Notes: a model not told the origin generated them from the letters alone. A stretch of DNA of 64,000 nucleotides from SZAS-79 sp964599095 (GCA_964599095.1 CAZREB010000002.1:310001-374000), one strand, 5' to 3'; shown: positions 8,429-16,370, numbered from the stretch's first letter. A program made the numbers and translations.

Positions 8429-10008
8429 CGCGCGCTCCCGGATCGCGTCTTCGCTGCCGCGCGGCCGCGCGCGGCGATGCCTGCCGCGAGCATCACCGCC
8501 TGTGCGTTGCTGGAGGCGAGCAGCATTCCGGCCTTCTGCAGCGCGCTTTCCTGCCGGGCCAGATCCTGCGGGTCGGCATTCGTGCCGCAGACGAAGCCGA
8601 CGAACGCGATGCGCCGCTTCTTCTTCGCGGCCTTCGATCGCGCAGCCTCCATCACGGGCACGATTTCGCCTGCCGGGTCGGCATGCGAGCCGTGGCCGAG
8701 CACCACGTCGAGCAGGATCACGGCCACTTCCGGGTCGGCCGCCTCCTTGAGGATGCGTTCGTTGCGCAGGCGATGGTCGATCATCGGATGCGGGCGGCCG
8801 CGCGTGAAGACATCGTCACCCAGGTCGATTACGGTGTGGCCCTGGCTGCGCCACGGGTCCTTGATCGCGTCCGACGAGCGCACCGGCGCATTGGACTGCA
8901 CGCTCCCCAGCGCTTCGCCGAGCAGCATCGACGCCTCGTAGCAGAACGTCCCGCCGCTGTAGAGGCCGCGCACAAAGCGCTGTCCCGCAGCCGGCTTCCA
9001 CGCCGGCACCTTGGCCGCGGTGCGACGGACGGCACCTTTGCGTCCCTTGGCGAGCGCAACCGCGGTGCGCGCTGCGTCTTCAAGCGTCCTGACCGGATGC
9101 AGGTTGCGGCCGGTGATCGATTTCGGGTCGGCGCCGACGAACACCACGACCACCGGCTTGCCGACTTTCGACGCGGCCGCAAGAACCCGCTTCGCCACTT
9201 CGGGCGCAGGCGGTTTCGAGATCAGCACGATGACCTTGGTCTGCGGGTCGCGGCCGAGCGCCTCGATGCCGGCCAGCATCGTGATGCCGCCGACGCTCGC
9301 GGACAAGTCGTGGCCGCCGGTGCCGATCGCCTGCGAGATGCCCATGCCTTCGCGGTCCACGAGGCAGGTGACCTGCTGCAGGCCGGTGCCGGATGCGCCG
9401 ACGCACCCGATGCTGCCGCGGCGCACGACGTTCGCAAACGCCAGCGGCACGCCGTTGATGATCGCGGTGCCGCAGTCGGGGCCCATGACCAGCAGGCCGC
9501 GTTCGCGCGCAAGCGTCTTGAGCGCGATTTCGTCCTCGACGCTGACGTTGTCGCTGAACAGCATCACGTTCAGGCCCAGGCGCAGCGCTTTCATCGCCTC
9601 GGCGGCCGCATAGTCCCCGGGCGTGGAGATCAGCGCGAAATTCGCCGCGGCAGCGCCGGCAGGCGTTTGCGCGATCGCCATCCCTATCGAGCGCGGCGCC
9701 ATCTGCCCGGGGGCGCCGTCACCGGCGCTTGGGCGCGGCTCTTCGCGCAGCATCCGCTCGGCCTCGGCGATTGCCGCGGCGCCCGCCGCGGCGTTCTTTG
9801 CCTGCACCGCCACCAGCAGGTCGTTCGGGCTCGCGTCGAGCCTGTCCTTCAGCAACCCAGCGTCGCGCAGCAGCCCGAGGTTGGCGGGCGTGGCCATGAT
9901 GACCGAGACCTGCTCCACGCCGGCCAGCCTGCCCAGCGCGCTGGACAACTGCATCAGCGAGACGGAGTCGCGATAGAAATTCGGCAGGAGCCTGGTCGCA
10001 TGCGGCAT
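8425..10008 (-). CDS. fdrA: FdrA-family protein (acyl-CoA-synthetase-like), carbamoyltransferase subunit candidate
   Basis: A 527-aa FdrA homologue: Rossmann-type succinyl-CoA-synthetase-like domains with L-M-V-M-G-P-D-C-G-T-A-I-I-N-G-V-P, then G-A-S-G-T-G-L-Q-Q-V-T and G-T-G-G-H-D-L-S, and a C-terminal half with G-D-D-V-F-T-R-G-R-P-H-P-M-I-D. FdrA proteins act with DUF1116 partners as ureide carbamoyltransferases in E. coli. It is the first gene of the minus-strand operon fdrA-DUF1116-arcC and diverges from the allophanate hydrolase gene across an 84-bp gap that carries a palindromic operator. ATG 10008 follows GGAAGC on the minus strand. Confidence 0.85.
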   Translation of the reverse strand: MPHATRLLPNFYRDSVSLMQLSSALGRLAGVEQVSVIMATPANLGLLRDAGLLKDRLDASPNDLLVAVQAKNAAAGAAAIAEAERMLREEPRPSAGDGAPGQMAPRSIGMAIAQTPAGAAAANFALISTPGDYAAAEAMKALRLGLNVMLFSDNVSVEDEIALKTLARERGLLVMGPDCGTAIINGVPLAFANVVRRGSIGCVGASGTGLQQVTCLVDREGMGISQAIGTGGHDLSASVGGITMLAGIEALGRDPQTKVIVLISKPPAPEVAKRVLAAASKVGKPVVVVFVGADPKSITGRNLHPVRTLEDAARTAVALAKGRKGAVRRTAAKVPAWKPAAGQRFVRGLYSGGTFCYEASMLLGEALGSVQSNAPVRSSDAIKDPWRSQGHTVIDLGDDVFTRGRPHPMIDHRLRNERILKEAADPEVAVILLDVVLGHGSHADPAGEIVPVMEAARSKAAKKKRRIAFVGFVCGTNADPQDLARQESALQKAGMLLASSNAQAVMLAAGIAARGRAAAKTRSGSAR

Positions 10009-10044
10009 GCGCTTCCTTCCCGGCTAGTCGCGGTTTGTAAAACT

Positions 10045-10063
10045 TGTATACATTGTTGTATGC
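10045..10063. promoter_or_regulatory. GntR/FCD-type operator between fdrA and the allophanate hydrolase gene
   Basis: The perfect palindrome TGTATACA occupies 10045-10052 and a partial second copy, TTGTATGC, occupies 10056-10063. It lies in the only A+T-rich patch between two divergent nitrogen genes. FadR-subfamily GntR regulators characteristically bind TTGTATACAA-like palindromes, and such a regulator is encoded at 13357-14130. The link between site and regulator is inference from motif and position. Confidence 0.6.
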
Positions 10064-10092
10064 TGATTGTACTTGAGCTGCGCCGGACCGCA

Positions 10093-11940
10093 ATGGCCTC
10101 GACCCTGAAACCCGAAGACAGCCTCGACCTCGGCACGCTCGGCAAGCGGCTGCGCGACGGCGAACTGCGCCCCACCGACGTGGTCGAAGGCGTCCTCGCG
10201 AGGATCGCCGCCCGCGGCCGCGACAACGTCTGGATCCACCTCCTCCCGCGCGAAACGCTGATGCAGCGCGCCGCCGACCTCGAGCGCCGTGGGCCCGCCG
10301 GGCTGCCGCTTTACGGCATCCCGTTCGCGATCAAGGACAACATCGACCTCGCCGGCCACCCGACCACGGCCGCGTGCCCGGACTTCGCCTACGTGCCCGA
10401 GGCAAGCGCTCACGTGGTGCAGGCGCTCGTCGACGCCGGCGCGCTTCCCGTTGGCAAGACCAACCTCGACCAGTTCGCGACCGGCCTGGTCGGCACGCGC
10501 TCGCCCTACGGCGCGTGCGGCAACTCCTTCAATCCCAAATACGTGTCGGGCGGCTCGAGTTCCGGGTCGGCCGTTGCGGTGGCCGCCGGGCTGGTGAGCT
10601 TTTCGCTGGGCACCGATACCGCGGGCTCGGGACGCGTGCCCGCCGCGTTCAACAACCTCGTGGGACTCAAGCCCACTTGCGGCCTGTTCAGCGCACGGGG
10701 CGTGGTCCCTGCCTGCCGGTCGCTCGATTGCATCTCGGTCTTCGCGCTCACCGGGAGCGATGCCGCCCGGGTGCTGGCGGTGGCCGAGGGATACGATCCC
10801 GGCGATGCGTATTCGCGCGCGAAGCCGCGGCGGGCCAAGGCGATGCCTGCGTCGCTTGCCGGCTGCAGGATAGGCGTGCCGAACGCGGACCAGCTCGAGT
10901 TCTTCGGCAACACGGACGCCGCCCGGCTGTACTTCCATGCGGTCGCAAGCCTGGAGCAGCGGGGCGCGCAACGCGTCGAAGTCGACTTCGCGCCCTTCCT
11001 CGAAGCCGCTCGCCTGTTGTACGACGGGCCGTGGATCGCGGAACGCTTTGTCGGCATCCGCGAGTTCATCACGAAGCACCCGGAGTCGCTGTTTCCGGTG
11101 ACCCGCCGGATCATTGCGGGCGGCGCCGACCCGTCGGCCGCCGATTTCTTCGCCGCCCAGTACCGCCTGAAAGACCTGATCCGCCAATCCGAGCCGGTGT
11201 GGGACCAGGTCGACACGATCGTCACGCCGACGGCCGGGACGATCTACACGATAGACGAAGTGAATGCCGACCCGGTCCGCCTGAACAGCAACCTCGGCGT
11301 CTACACCAACTTCATGAACCTGATGGACCTCGCGGCCATCGCGGTGCCCGCCGGGTTCCTGCCCAACGGCCTGCCGTTCGGGATCACGCTCTTTGCGGGC
11401 GCGTTTTCCGATGCCGGCCTGTGCATGCTCGGCGCCGAGGCGCAGCGCGCGCTGGTCGCCCGCATGGGCGCTACCGGGCTCCCGTTGCCTGCCGAAGCCG
11501 GCCCGCCGAGCGCGTCGAGACCCTCTGCATCCGCTGTCATCCGGGTTTCGGTGTGCGGAGCCCACATGTCCGGCTTGCCGCTGAACCACCAGCTCACCGA
11601 GCGCGGCGCGGTGCTCGAGCAGCGCACCCGCACGGCACCCGCCTACCGGTTGTTCGCGCTGACCGATTTCAAGCCGCCGCGGCCGGGCCTGTTGCGCTCG
11701 GCGGGTACCGCCGAAGCCGGATCGAAAGGCGCCTCGATCGAAGTCGAGGTGTGGCAGGTGCCCAGCGAGTCGTTCGGCAGTTTCGTCGACGGCATTCCCG
11801 GCCCCTTGGGCATCGGGACCGTGGAACTGGAAAACGGGGAGGCGCTGCGCGGATTCCTGTGTGAGTCGTACGCGGTGGCGGGCGCCGAGGAAATCACGCA
11901 TCTGGGCAGTTGGAGGACGTACATAGCGACAAGAACGTAA
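10093..11940 (+). CDS. atzF: allophanate hydrolase
   Basis: Amidase-signature enzyme of AtzF/DUR1,2 type that breaks allophanate down to ammonia and CO2. The 615-aa length fits AtzF (about 605). The catalytic triad is visible: K81 (F-A-I-K-D-N-I-D), S155/156 region in G-G-S-S-S-G-S and S179 in D-T-A-G-S-G-R-V-P. The C-terminal ~135 residues form the extra AtzF domain, with M-S-G-L-P-L-N-H-Q-L and G-P-L-G-I-G-T-V. An ATG at 10060 is in frame but falls inside the operator, so 10093 is preferred. No urea carboxylase or biuret hydrolase gene lies in the window, so the source of allophanate is unknown. The NCS2 permease gene follows after 35 bp. Confidence 0.9.
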   Translation: MASTLKPEDSLDLGTLGKRLRDGELRPTDVVEGVLARIAARGRDNVWIHLLPRETLMQRAADLERRGPAGLPLYGIPFAIKDNIDLAGHPTTAACPDFAYVPEASAHVVQALVDAGALPVGKTNLDQFATGLVGTRSPYGACGNSFNPKYVSGGSSSGSAVAVAAGLVSFSLGTDTAGSGRVPAAFNNLVGLKPTCGLFSARGVVPACRSLDCISVFALTGSDAARVLAVAEGYDPGDAYSRAKPRRAKAMPASLAGCRIGVPNADQLEFFGNTDAARLYFHAVASLEQRGAQRVEVDFAPFLEAARLLYDGPWIAERFVGIREFITKHPESLFPVTRRIIAGGADPSAADFFAAQYRLKDLIRQSEPVWDQVDTIVTPTAGTIYTIDEVNADPVRLNSNLGVYTNFMNLMDLAAIAVPAGFLPNGLPFGITLFAGAFSDAGLCMLGAEAQRALVARMGATGLPLPAEAGPPSASRPSASAVIRVSVCGAHMSGLPLNHQLTERGAVLEQRTRTAPAYRLFALTDFKPPRPGLLRSAGTAEAGSKGASIEVEVWQVPSESFGSFVDGIPGPLGIGTVELENGEALRGFLCESYAVAGAEEITHLGSWRTYIATRT

Positions 11941-11975
11941 CGCCCGAAATTTCACCCTTCAGGAGGAGGACTGAC

Positions 11976-13343
11976 ATGAGCGAGAGCACGGCAGCGCCGG
12001 TACAGGCAGCGCAGGCAGATCGCGGGTTCACCAAGCTCGAACTGCAGTTGGAAGACTACCCGGGGCCGGCGAAGACCGCGCTGTTCGGCATCCAGCACGT
12101 GCTGGTGATGTTCACTGCGATGGTGGGAGGGCCGCTGATCGTCGCGCGGCTGCTGAACCTCACGCCGGAGCTGCGCATCGAGATGGTCACCGGCACGATG
12201 ATCGGCTGCGGCATCGCCACCATGGTCTCTTCGCTCGGCGTCGGGTTCATCGGCCCGCGGCTGCCGATCGTGATGGGCGTGTTCTACATCTTCATCGGTC
12301 CGATGGTGGCGATCTCCAAGACGGCCGGCCTCGCGGCGGCGATGACCGCGTTGATGATCGGCGGCGCGGTGCAGTTCGCCTGGAGCCCGCTGATCGGCAA
12401 GCTGCACCGGTTCTTCCCGCCGATCGTCACCGGCACGACGATCCTGCTGATCGGCACCGGCCTCATGAAGATCGGCATCAACGTCGCCACCGGGCTGAAC
12501 ACGCCGGGGTTCGGCAAGCCGGTCACGCTCGGGCTGGCCGCGCTGATGATCGTGCTGATCATCGTCATCAGCCGCTATGCCAAAGGCTTCGTCAAGGCGC
12601 TGTCGCTCTTCGTCACGATGGTGATCGGCTACCTCGCGTCGGCCGCGCTCGGTCTGCTGAATTTCAACACCGTGGCCGAAGCGCAGTGGCTGGCGATCCC
12701 GCAGCCGATGCCCTACGGCGGGTTCGCCTGGCCGGGACTGGTCGGCATCATTGCGGTGATCGTCTGCTTCTTCGCCACGGCCGTGGAGACCACCGGCCAC
12801 ACGCTCGCGGTCTGCCGGATCACCGGCGTGCCGCAGGAGAGCTGGCGGATCCGCGGCGCGGTGGCCAACGACGGCATAGGCTCGGCGATCTCCGCGCTCT
12901 TCGGCGGCATGGCGCTCACTTCCTACTCGCAGAACATCGGCGTGATCTCGCTGACCGGCGTCGGCAGCCGCTTCGTGGTCGCCGCCGGCGGCGCGTTCCT
13001 GATCGTGATGGCGCTGATCCCGAAAGTGGGCGCGGTGATCGCGCTGATGCCTTCGGCCGTGCTCGGCGGCGTGCTGCTCTTCATGTTCGGCATGGTGGCT
13101 TCGGTCGGGGTCGACATCATCGGCAGCAACATGAAGACCCGCCGCGACGCGCTGATCGTGGCCAGTTCGCTCGCCGTCGGCCTCGGCATCCAGGCCGCGC
13201 CGCCGGGGGCGTTCGATGCGATTGCGCAGGAGCTCCGGATCCTGGTCACCGACGGCATCGTGATGGGCATCCTGCTGGCGATGATCCTGAACGCGGTGCT
13301 GCCGGGCGACGCCGGCGACGCGAAACCGGCCGCCGCGCACTGA
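11976..13343 (+). CDS. NCS2-family nucleobase/ureide permease
   Basis: A 455-aa integral membrane protein with about 12-14 hydrophobic helices, belonging to the nucleobase:cation symporter-2 (xanthine/uracil permease) family. The family signature is seen as S-Y-S-Q-N-I-G-V-I-S-L-T-G-V-x-S-R, preceded by A-V-E-T-T-G-H-T. A strong ribosome site AGGAGGAGGA (11961-11970) fixes ATG 11976. It is 35 bp behind allophanate hydrolase and so probably shares its transcript, suggesting it imports the ring compound or ureide that the operon degrades. Substrate choice among xanthine, urate, uracil or related rings cannot be read from sequence. Confidence 0.88.
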   Translation: MSESTAAPVQAAQADRGFTKLELQLEDYPGPAKTALFGIQHVLVMFTAMVGGPLIVARLLNLTPELRIEMVTGTMIGCGIATMVSSLGVGFIGPRLPIVMGVFYIFIGPMVAISKTAGLAAAMTALMIGGAVQFAWSPLIGKLHRFFPPIVTGTTILLIGTGLMKIGINVATGLNTPGFGKPVTLGLAALMIVLIIVISRYAKGFVKALSLFVTMVIGYLASAALGLLNFNTVAEAQWLAIPQPMPYGGFAWPGLVGIIAVIVCFFATAVETTGHTLAVCRITGVPQESWRIRGAVANDGIGSAISALFGGMALTSYSQNIGVISLTGVGSRFVVAAGGAFLIVMALIPKVGAVIALMPSAVLGGVLLFMFGMVASVGVDIIGSNMKTRRDALIVASSLAVGLGIQAAPPGAFDAIAQELRILVTDGIVMGILLAMILNAVLPGDAGDAKPAAAH

Positions 13344-13356
13344 ATCAGGCAGAAGG

Positions 13357-14130
13357 CTAGCGCGCCCCCCGCGCCTTGGATTGCGGAGGCCGGGGTGCGA
13401 CCGAGAACGCGTTGGCGAGCGCGTCCCTGATCGACGTATTCACGTTGTCGCGCCCCTCGTCGATGTTGTGCCGCATCGCCTCCCGGGCGCCCGGCGCATC
13501 GCCGGCGGCGATGCGCTCGATCACCTTCATGTGCTGCCGGCAGGTCGTGTCCGAGCGCTTCTCGCGGCCGAAGTCGATCATGCGCAGCACCAGCAGGCGT
13601 TCATTGATCCGCCGCAGGTCCGCGAGCAGCATCCGGTTGCCGGCCAGCTCGGCCAGCGTCTCGTGGAATTTCGCGTCGAGCTGCGCGAGCTCCTCGCCCT
13701 TCTTCGGCGCGCCGGAGAGGATGGCCTTCCATTCGCGCCTGAGGGCGTCGAGCTCGGCGCGCTTTGCGCCCGACGCGGCAAGCTGCTCGACCACGTGCAG
13801 TTCCAACGCCGTGCGCAGGTCGTACAGCTCCTGCACTTCGTACAGGTCGAGCTGGCGCACCGCGTAGCCCCGATTGGCCAGCTTGCGCACGAACCCGTTG
13901 GCCACCAGCGCGCGCAGCGCCTCGCGCACCGGGCTGCGGCTGACGCCGAATTCGCGGCACAGGCCCAGTTCGGTCAGGCGGTATTCCGGCGGGTAGTTCC
14001 AGCCGACGATGCGTTCCTTCAGCGTCGAAACGATCGAGGCGCTCAGACCCGAGAGTTCGCCCGGGGTGCCCTTGGGCGCGCGCTTTGGCGGAGCGCGCCG
14101 GCGCGCCTTGGGCTTTACTGGCGGGGCCAT
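13357..14130 (-). CDS. GntR-family (FCD) transcriptional regulator
   Basis: A 257-aa regulator with an unusually basic, Pro/Ala-rich N-terminal ~25 residues (P-K-A-R-R-R-A-P-P-K-R), a GntR winged helix (L-T-E-L-G-L-C-R-E-F-G-V-S-R-S-P-V-R-E-A-L-R) and a C-terminal all-helical FCD domain with D-A-K-F-H-E-T-L. FCD regulators usually bind small carboxylates, often with a metal. It converges with the NCS2 gene 13 bp away and is the only regulator in this block, so it is the likely binder of the TGTATACA site at 10045. The open frame extends far upstream to 15414, but the ATG at 14130 begins where the family-like sequence begins. Confidence 0.88.
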   Translation of the reverse strand: MAPPVKPKARRRAPPKRAPKGTPGELSGLSASIVSTLKERIVGWNYPPEYRLTELGLCREFGVSRSPVREALRALVANGFVRKLANRGYAVRQLDLYEVQELYDLRTALELHVVEQLAASGAKRAELDALRREWKAILSGAPKKGEELAQLDAKFHETLAELAGNRMLLADLRRINERLLVLRMIDFGREKRSDTTCRQHMKVIERIAAGDAPGAREAMRHNIDEGRDNVNTSIRDALANAFSVAPRPPQSKARGAR

Positions 14131-14150
14131 CCGGTCGGCGGCGGCGCGCG

Positions 14151-15008
14151 CTACGCGGCGCCGGACGCCGCTTCGGTCCGGAGCTCGCGCCGGTAGCGGT
14201 TGAGCTCCTGCAGCGTCTTGATCGGGCGGCCGAAGAGCTTGGAGAGGTTGACCAGGATCATGTCGACGACCTTGGTCTCCCAGCCCTTGTCGAAGTGGAT
14301 CTGCTGGTCGAGCCAGTGCTCGAGCCACACCGGATCGGGCAGCTTCGACTGGACGGTGTCCTGGGGGTACAGCGACTGGTTCACGTGCAGGTTGGTCGGG
14401 TGCAGCGGCTTGCTGGTGCGGCCGGCCGAAGCCATCAACAGGCCGATCCTCGCGAAGGCCGCTTTCACGCTGTTGTCGCCGTTGGCGAGCGCCTTCTTCA
14501 TGTAGCGCAGGTAGGCGCCGCCGTGCCGCGCCTCGTCGCGCGAGATCAGGTCGTAGATCTTCCTGATCACCGGCTCGGTGTGCCACTCGGCCGCGCAGCG
14601 ATACCAGTGGTTCAGCCGGATCTCGCCGCAGAAATGCATCATCAGCGTCTCGAGTGGCGGCGCCGGGTCGAACTCGAAGCGCACTGCGTGCAGTTCCTCC
14701 TCCGTCGGCACCAGGTCGGGGCGGAAGCGCCGCAGGTACTCGATCAGCGTCAGCGCGTGCTTCTGCTCCTCGAAGAACCAGACCGACATGAACGCACAGA
14801 AATCGCTGTCTTCGCGGTTGTCGCGCAGGAACATCTCGGTGGCCGGCAGCGCCGCCCACTCGGTGATCGCGTTCATCTTGATCGTCAGTGCCTGCTCGTC
14901 CGACAACTTCGATGCGTCGAACGACGCCCAAGGCACGTCGTGGTCCAGGCTCCAGCGCACGCGCTCGAGGGCCTTGAACAGTTCGGGGTAGAGCATCTTG
15001 AGTGCCAT
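14151..15008 (-). CDS. ferritin-like diiron protein
   Basis: A 285-aa four-helix-bundle protein. It carries two carboxylate-bridged diiron motifs, F-F-E-E-Q-K-H-A and S-R-D-E-A-R-H-G, plus candidate extra glutamates in T-E-W-A-A-L-P-A-T-E and C-G-E-I-R-L-N-H. This ligand pattern is shared by acyl-ACP desaturases, AurF-type N-oxygenases and ferritin-like oxidases, so a redox reaction on a lipid or amine is possible but not proven. ATG 15008 has the ribosome site AGGAAGG just upstream. It lies 81 bp downstream of the light-sensing regulator gene on the same strand and may be co-transcribed with it. Confidence 0.72.
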   Translation of the reverse strand: MALKMLYPELFKALERVRWSLDHDVPWASFDASKLSDEQALTIKMNAITEWAALPATEMFLRDNREDSDFCAFMSVWFFEEQKHALTLIEYLRRFRPDLVPTEEELHAVRFEFDPAPPLETLMMHFCGEIRLNHWYRCAAEWHTEPVIRKIYDLISRDEARHGGAYLRYMKKALANGDNSVKAAFARIGLLMASAGRTSKPLHPTNLHVNQSLYPQDTVQSKLPDPVWLEHWLDQQIHFDKGWETKVVDMILVNLSKLFGRPIKTLQELNRYRRELRTEAASGAA

Positions 15009-15089
15009 TTGCCTTCCTGGGTACGGGCGCCGCACAGCCGCCCCCTGGGGCATCACCGTGCCGCGGCGCCGCCTGCCGTTGAAGCCATT

Positions 15090-16001
15090 TTACGCGCCGC
15101 CGGACATGGTGCGCCCGCCGGACTCGCGCCACCGGGAAATGGCCGCGCCTATGTCCTCGAGCCCTGCAAGCCGCAATACCCCTTCGGGAATGCGCTTCGC
15201 GCGCGCGGCCCCCGTTCCGCCGCACCACAATGCGGTGCTCTCCGGCAGGGCGGCGCGCAGCAATTCCAGTCCTTCGGACACCTGTCCCGAGGGACTGTTG
15301 GCGCTGAACGACAGCGCCACGATGTCGGCGTGCCTGGCGGTCGCTGCGGCCACAATGTCGCCCACGGGCGTCTGGGGGCCGAGCGCGACGCATTCGGCGC
15401 CTTCGAGCGTGCACAGCGCCTCTGCCATCAGCACACCCAGCGCATGCTGTTCCCCCGGCAGCGTGGTCAGCAGTACACGCGGCGACGCGCCGCTCCCCGC
15501 CCCCTGGTTGATCGCACCCCGCAACAGCCCCTGCATCATCTCGGTGAACAGGTGTTCCTCGAACACGCGCAGTTCCCCGCGCATCCAGGCCTCCCCGACG
15601 AGCGTGACCAGCGGCGCGAGCGTGGCGGTCACGAAGCGGAACAGCCCGTCGCGCATCAGGGTCTGGGTAAGTTCACGGCGCAGCTCCGCCAACTGGTGGG
15701 TCTTCAGGAGATAGATCGCCAGGTCCTGCGGAACGCTGCGTTCGGCACGCTCGCCCTGCCGGGTCAGCGCCTGCAGGTCTTCCAGCGGCAAGCCGAGCAG
15801 CCTTCCCGGCCGCAATCCCTGGTCGAGCAGCCGCCGGACGAGCTTCAGCTTGGTCACTTCGGCATCCGAATACCGGCGCTCGCCGAACGGGTTGCGGGGC
15901 GGGCTCGGAAACCCGTAGCGCCGCTCCCAGACTCGCAGTTGATCCTTGGACAGCCCGGTCTCGCGCTCGACGTCTGCAATCCCAAGGAGGGCGTTATTCA
16001 A
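15090..16001 (-). CDS. litR: MerR-family B12-binding photoreceptor regulator (LitR/CarH type)
   Basis: A 303-aa light-responsive repressor using adenosylcobalamin. Residues 6-75 are a MerR winged helix (L-S-K-D-Q-L-R-V-W-E-R-R-Y-G-F). The four-helix cobalamin cap has W139 followed nine residues later by E149-H150, the W-x9-EH photosensing motif. The Rossmann B12 domain has E184-x-H186-x-x-G189, with H186 as lower axial ligand. TTG 16001 is chosen because AGAGG precedes it and the family-like sequence starts there; an ATG at 16043 would sit inside the operator. In known members, dark AdoCbl-bound tetramers block the promoter and light releases them. It diverges from the lipid operon. Confidence 0.9.
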   Translation of the reverse strand: MNNALLGIADVERETGLSKDQLRVWERRYGFPSPPRNPFGERRYSDAEVTKLKLVRRLLDQGLRPGRLLGLPLEDLQALTRQGERAERSVPQDLAIYLLKTHQLAELRRELTQTLMRDGLFRFVTATLAPLVTLVGEAWMRGELRVFEEHLFTEMMQGLLRGAINQGAGSGASPRVLLTTLPGEQHALGVLMAEALCTLEGAECVALGPQTPVGDIVAAATARHADIVALSFSANSPSGQVSEGLELLRAALPESTALWCGGTGAARAKRIPEGVLRLAGLEDIGAAISRWRESGGRTMSGGA

Positions 16002-16011
16002 GCAAGGCCTC

Positions 16012-16028
16012 TTTTGTCTTGGACAAAA
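16012..16028. promoter_or_regulatory. LitR operator 1 (inverted repeat)
   Basis: A perfect 7-bp inverted repeat, TTTTGTC-TTG-GACAAAA, directly upstream of the -35 box of the lipid-operon promoter and just downstream of the expected start point of the regulator's own transcript. A near-identical copy lies at 16075-16091. Assigned to LitR by position between the divergent genes; binding is inferred. Confidence 0.7.
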
Positions 16029-16030
16029 TA

Positions 16031-16059
16031 TTGACTTATCCACATTTTTGAAAGATTAT
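16031..16059 (+). promoter_or_regulatory. sigma70-type promoter of the light-lipid operon
   Basis: TTGACT at 16031-16036 and GATTAT at 16054-16059 are separated by 17 bp, giving a good sigma70-type match for rightward transcription. The region is the most A+T-rich of its surroundings. Operator 1 ends 2 bp before the -35 box and operator 2 begins about 10 bp after the expected start site, so a repressor bound to both could loop across or block the promoter. Confidence 0.55.
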
Positions 16060-16083
16060 ACCCAAAATTCTTCGTTTTGACTA
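16055..16083 (-). promoter_or_regulatory. divergent promoter of the litR gene
   Basis: On the minus strand a perfect TATAAT occupies 16060-16055 and TAGTCA occupies 16083-16078, 17 bp upstream. The -35 box lies within operator 2 (16075-16091), which implies autorepression by LitR. The two divergent -10 boxes overlap each other on opposite strands, so the two promoters probably compete. Confidence 0.55.
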
Positions 16084-16091
16084 GGACAAAC
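16075..16091. promoter_or_regulatory. LitR operator 2 (inverted repeat)
   Basis: TTTTGAC-TAG-GACAAAC, the same architecture as operator 1 with one arm mismatch and the same 3-bp spacer. It lies 63 bp (about six helical turns) downstream of operator 1 and covers the -35 region of the leftward litR promoter and the leader of the rightward transcript. Confidence 0.65.
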
Positions 16092-16370
16092 ATGATTACT
16101 GATCTGCTCGTCGCCGGACTGCTGGTCGCCTCGTCGGCCGACCTGGCGCCGGCCGGTGGCGCCCGGCCCGCGACGGCCGGCGCACATCCGGCATCGCAGT
16201 CCGAGGTGGCGCTTGCATGCGCGGATCCGCGCGCGTCGGACCGGGCGGCCTTGCTCGAGGCGCACGCCGGCTACGCCGCGCTGCCGCCGTTTTCGCTTGC
16301 GCGCGCGCCGCTGCCTGCGGCTCCCAGGACGGCGCCGGACGGCAAAGGCGCCCCGCCATGCAAGTCGTGA
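16092..16370 (+). CDS. small hypothetical protein, possible first gene of the light-lipid operon
   Basis: A 92-aa open frame whose ATG sits at the end of operator 2 with AGGA 5 bp upstream. The N-terminus (M-I-T-D-L-L-V-A-G-L-L-V-A-S-S) is hydrophobic and could be a signal or membrane segment; the rest is rich in Ala and Pro, with two cysteines (near residue 45 and at residue 90). I recognise no family. The position, ribosome site and open frame support it, but the composition is also what an untranslated leader would show by chance, so this is tentative. Confidence 0.4.
   Translation: MITDLLVAGLLVASSADLAPAGGARPATAGAHPASQSEVALACADPRASDRAALLEAHAGYAALPPFSLARAPLPAAPRTAPDGKGAPPCKS

Noticed and set aside
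6052..10008. Third oxamate carbamoyltransferase subunit (DUF2877/YlbF)
   Set aside because: No frame between or beside fdrA, DUF1116 and carbamate kinase resembles it; it may lie outside the window or not be needed.
8683..10092. 470-codon N-terminal extension of allophanate hydrolase
   Set aside because: It runs antisense through fdrA and has no protein-like features; family-like sequence starts after 10093.
13357..15414. 685-aa open frame apparently fusing a GntR regulator to a long upstream domain
   Set aside because: Only the part from 14130 reads as protein; the rest is antisense shadow of the ferritin-like and MerR genes' other frames.
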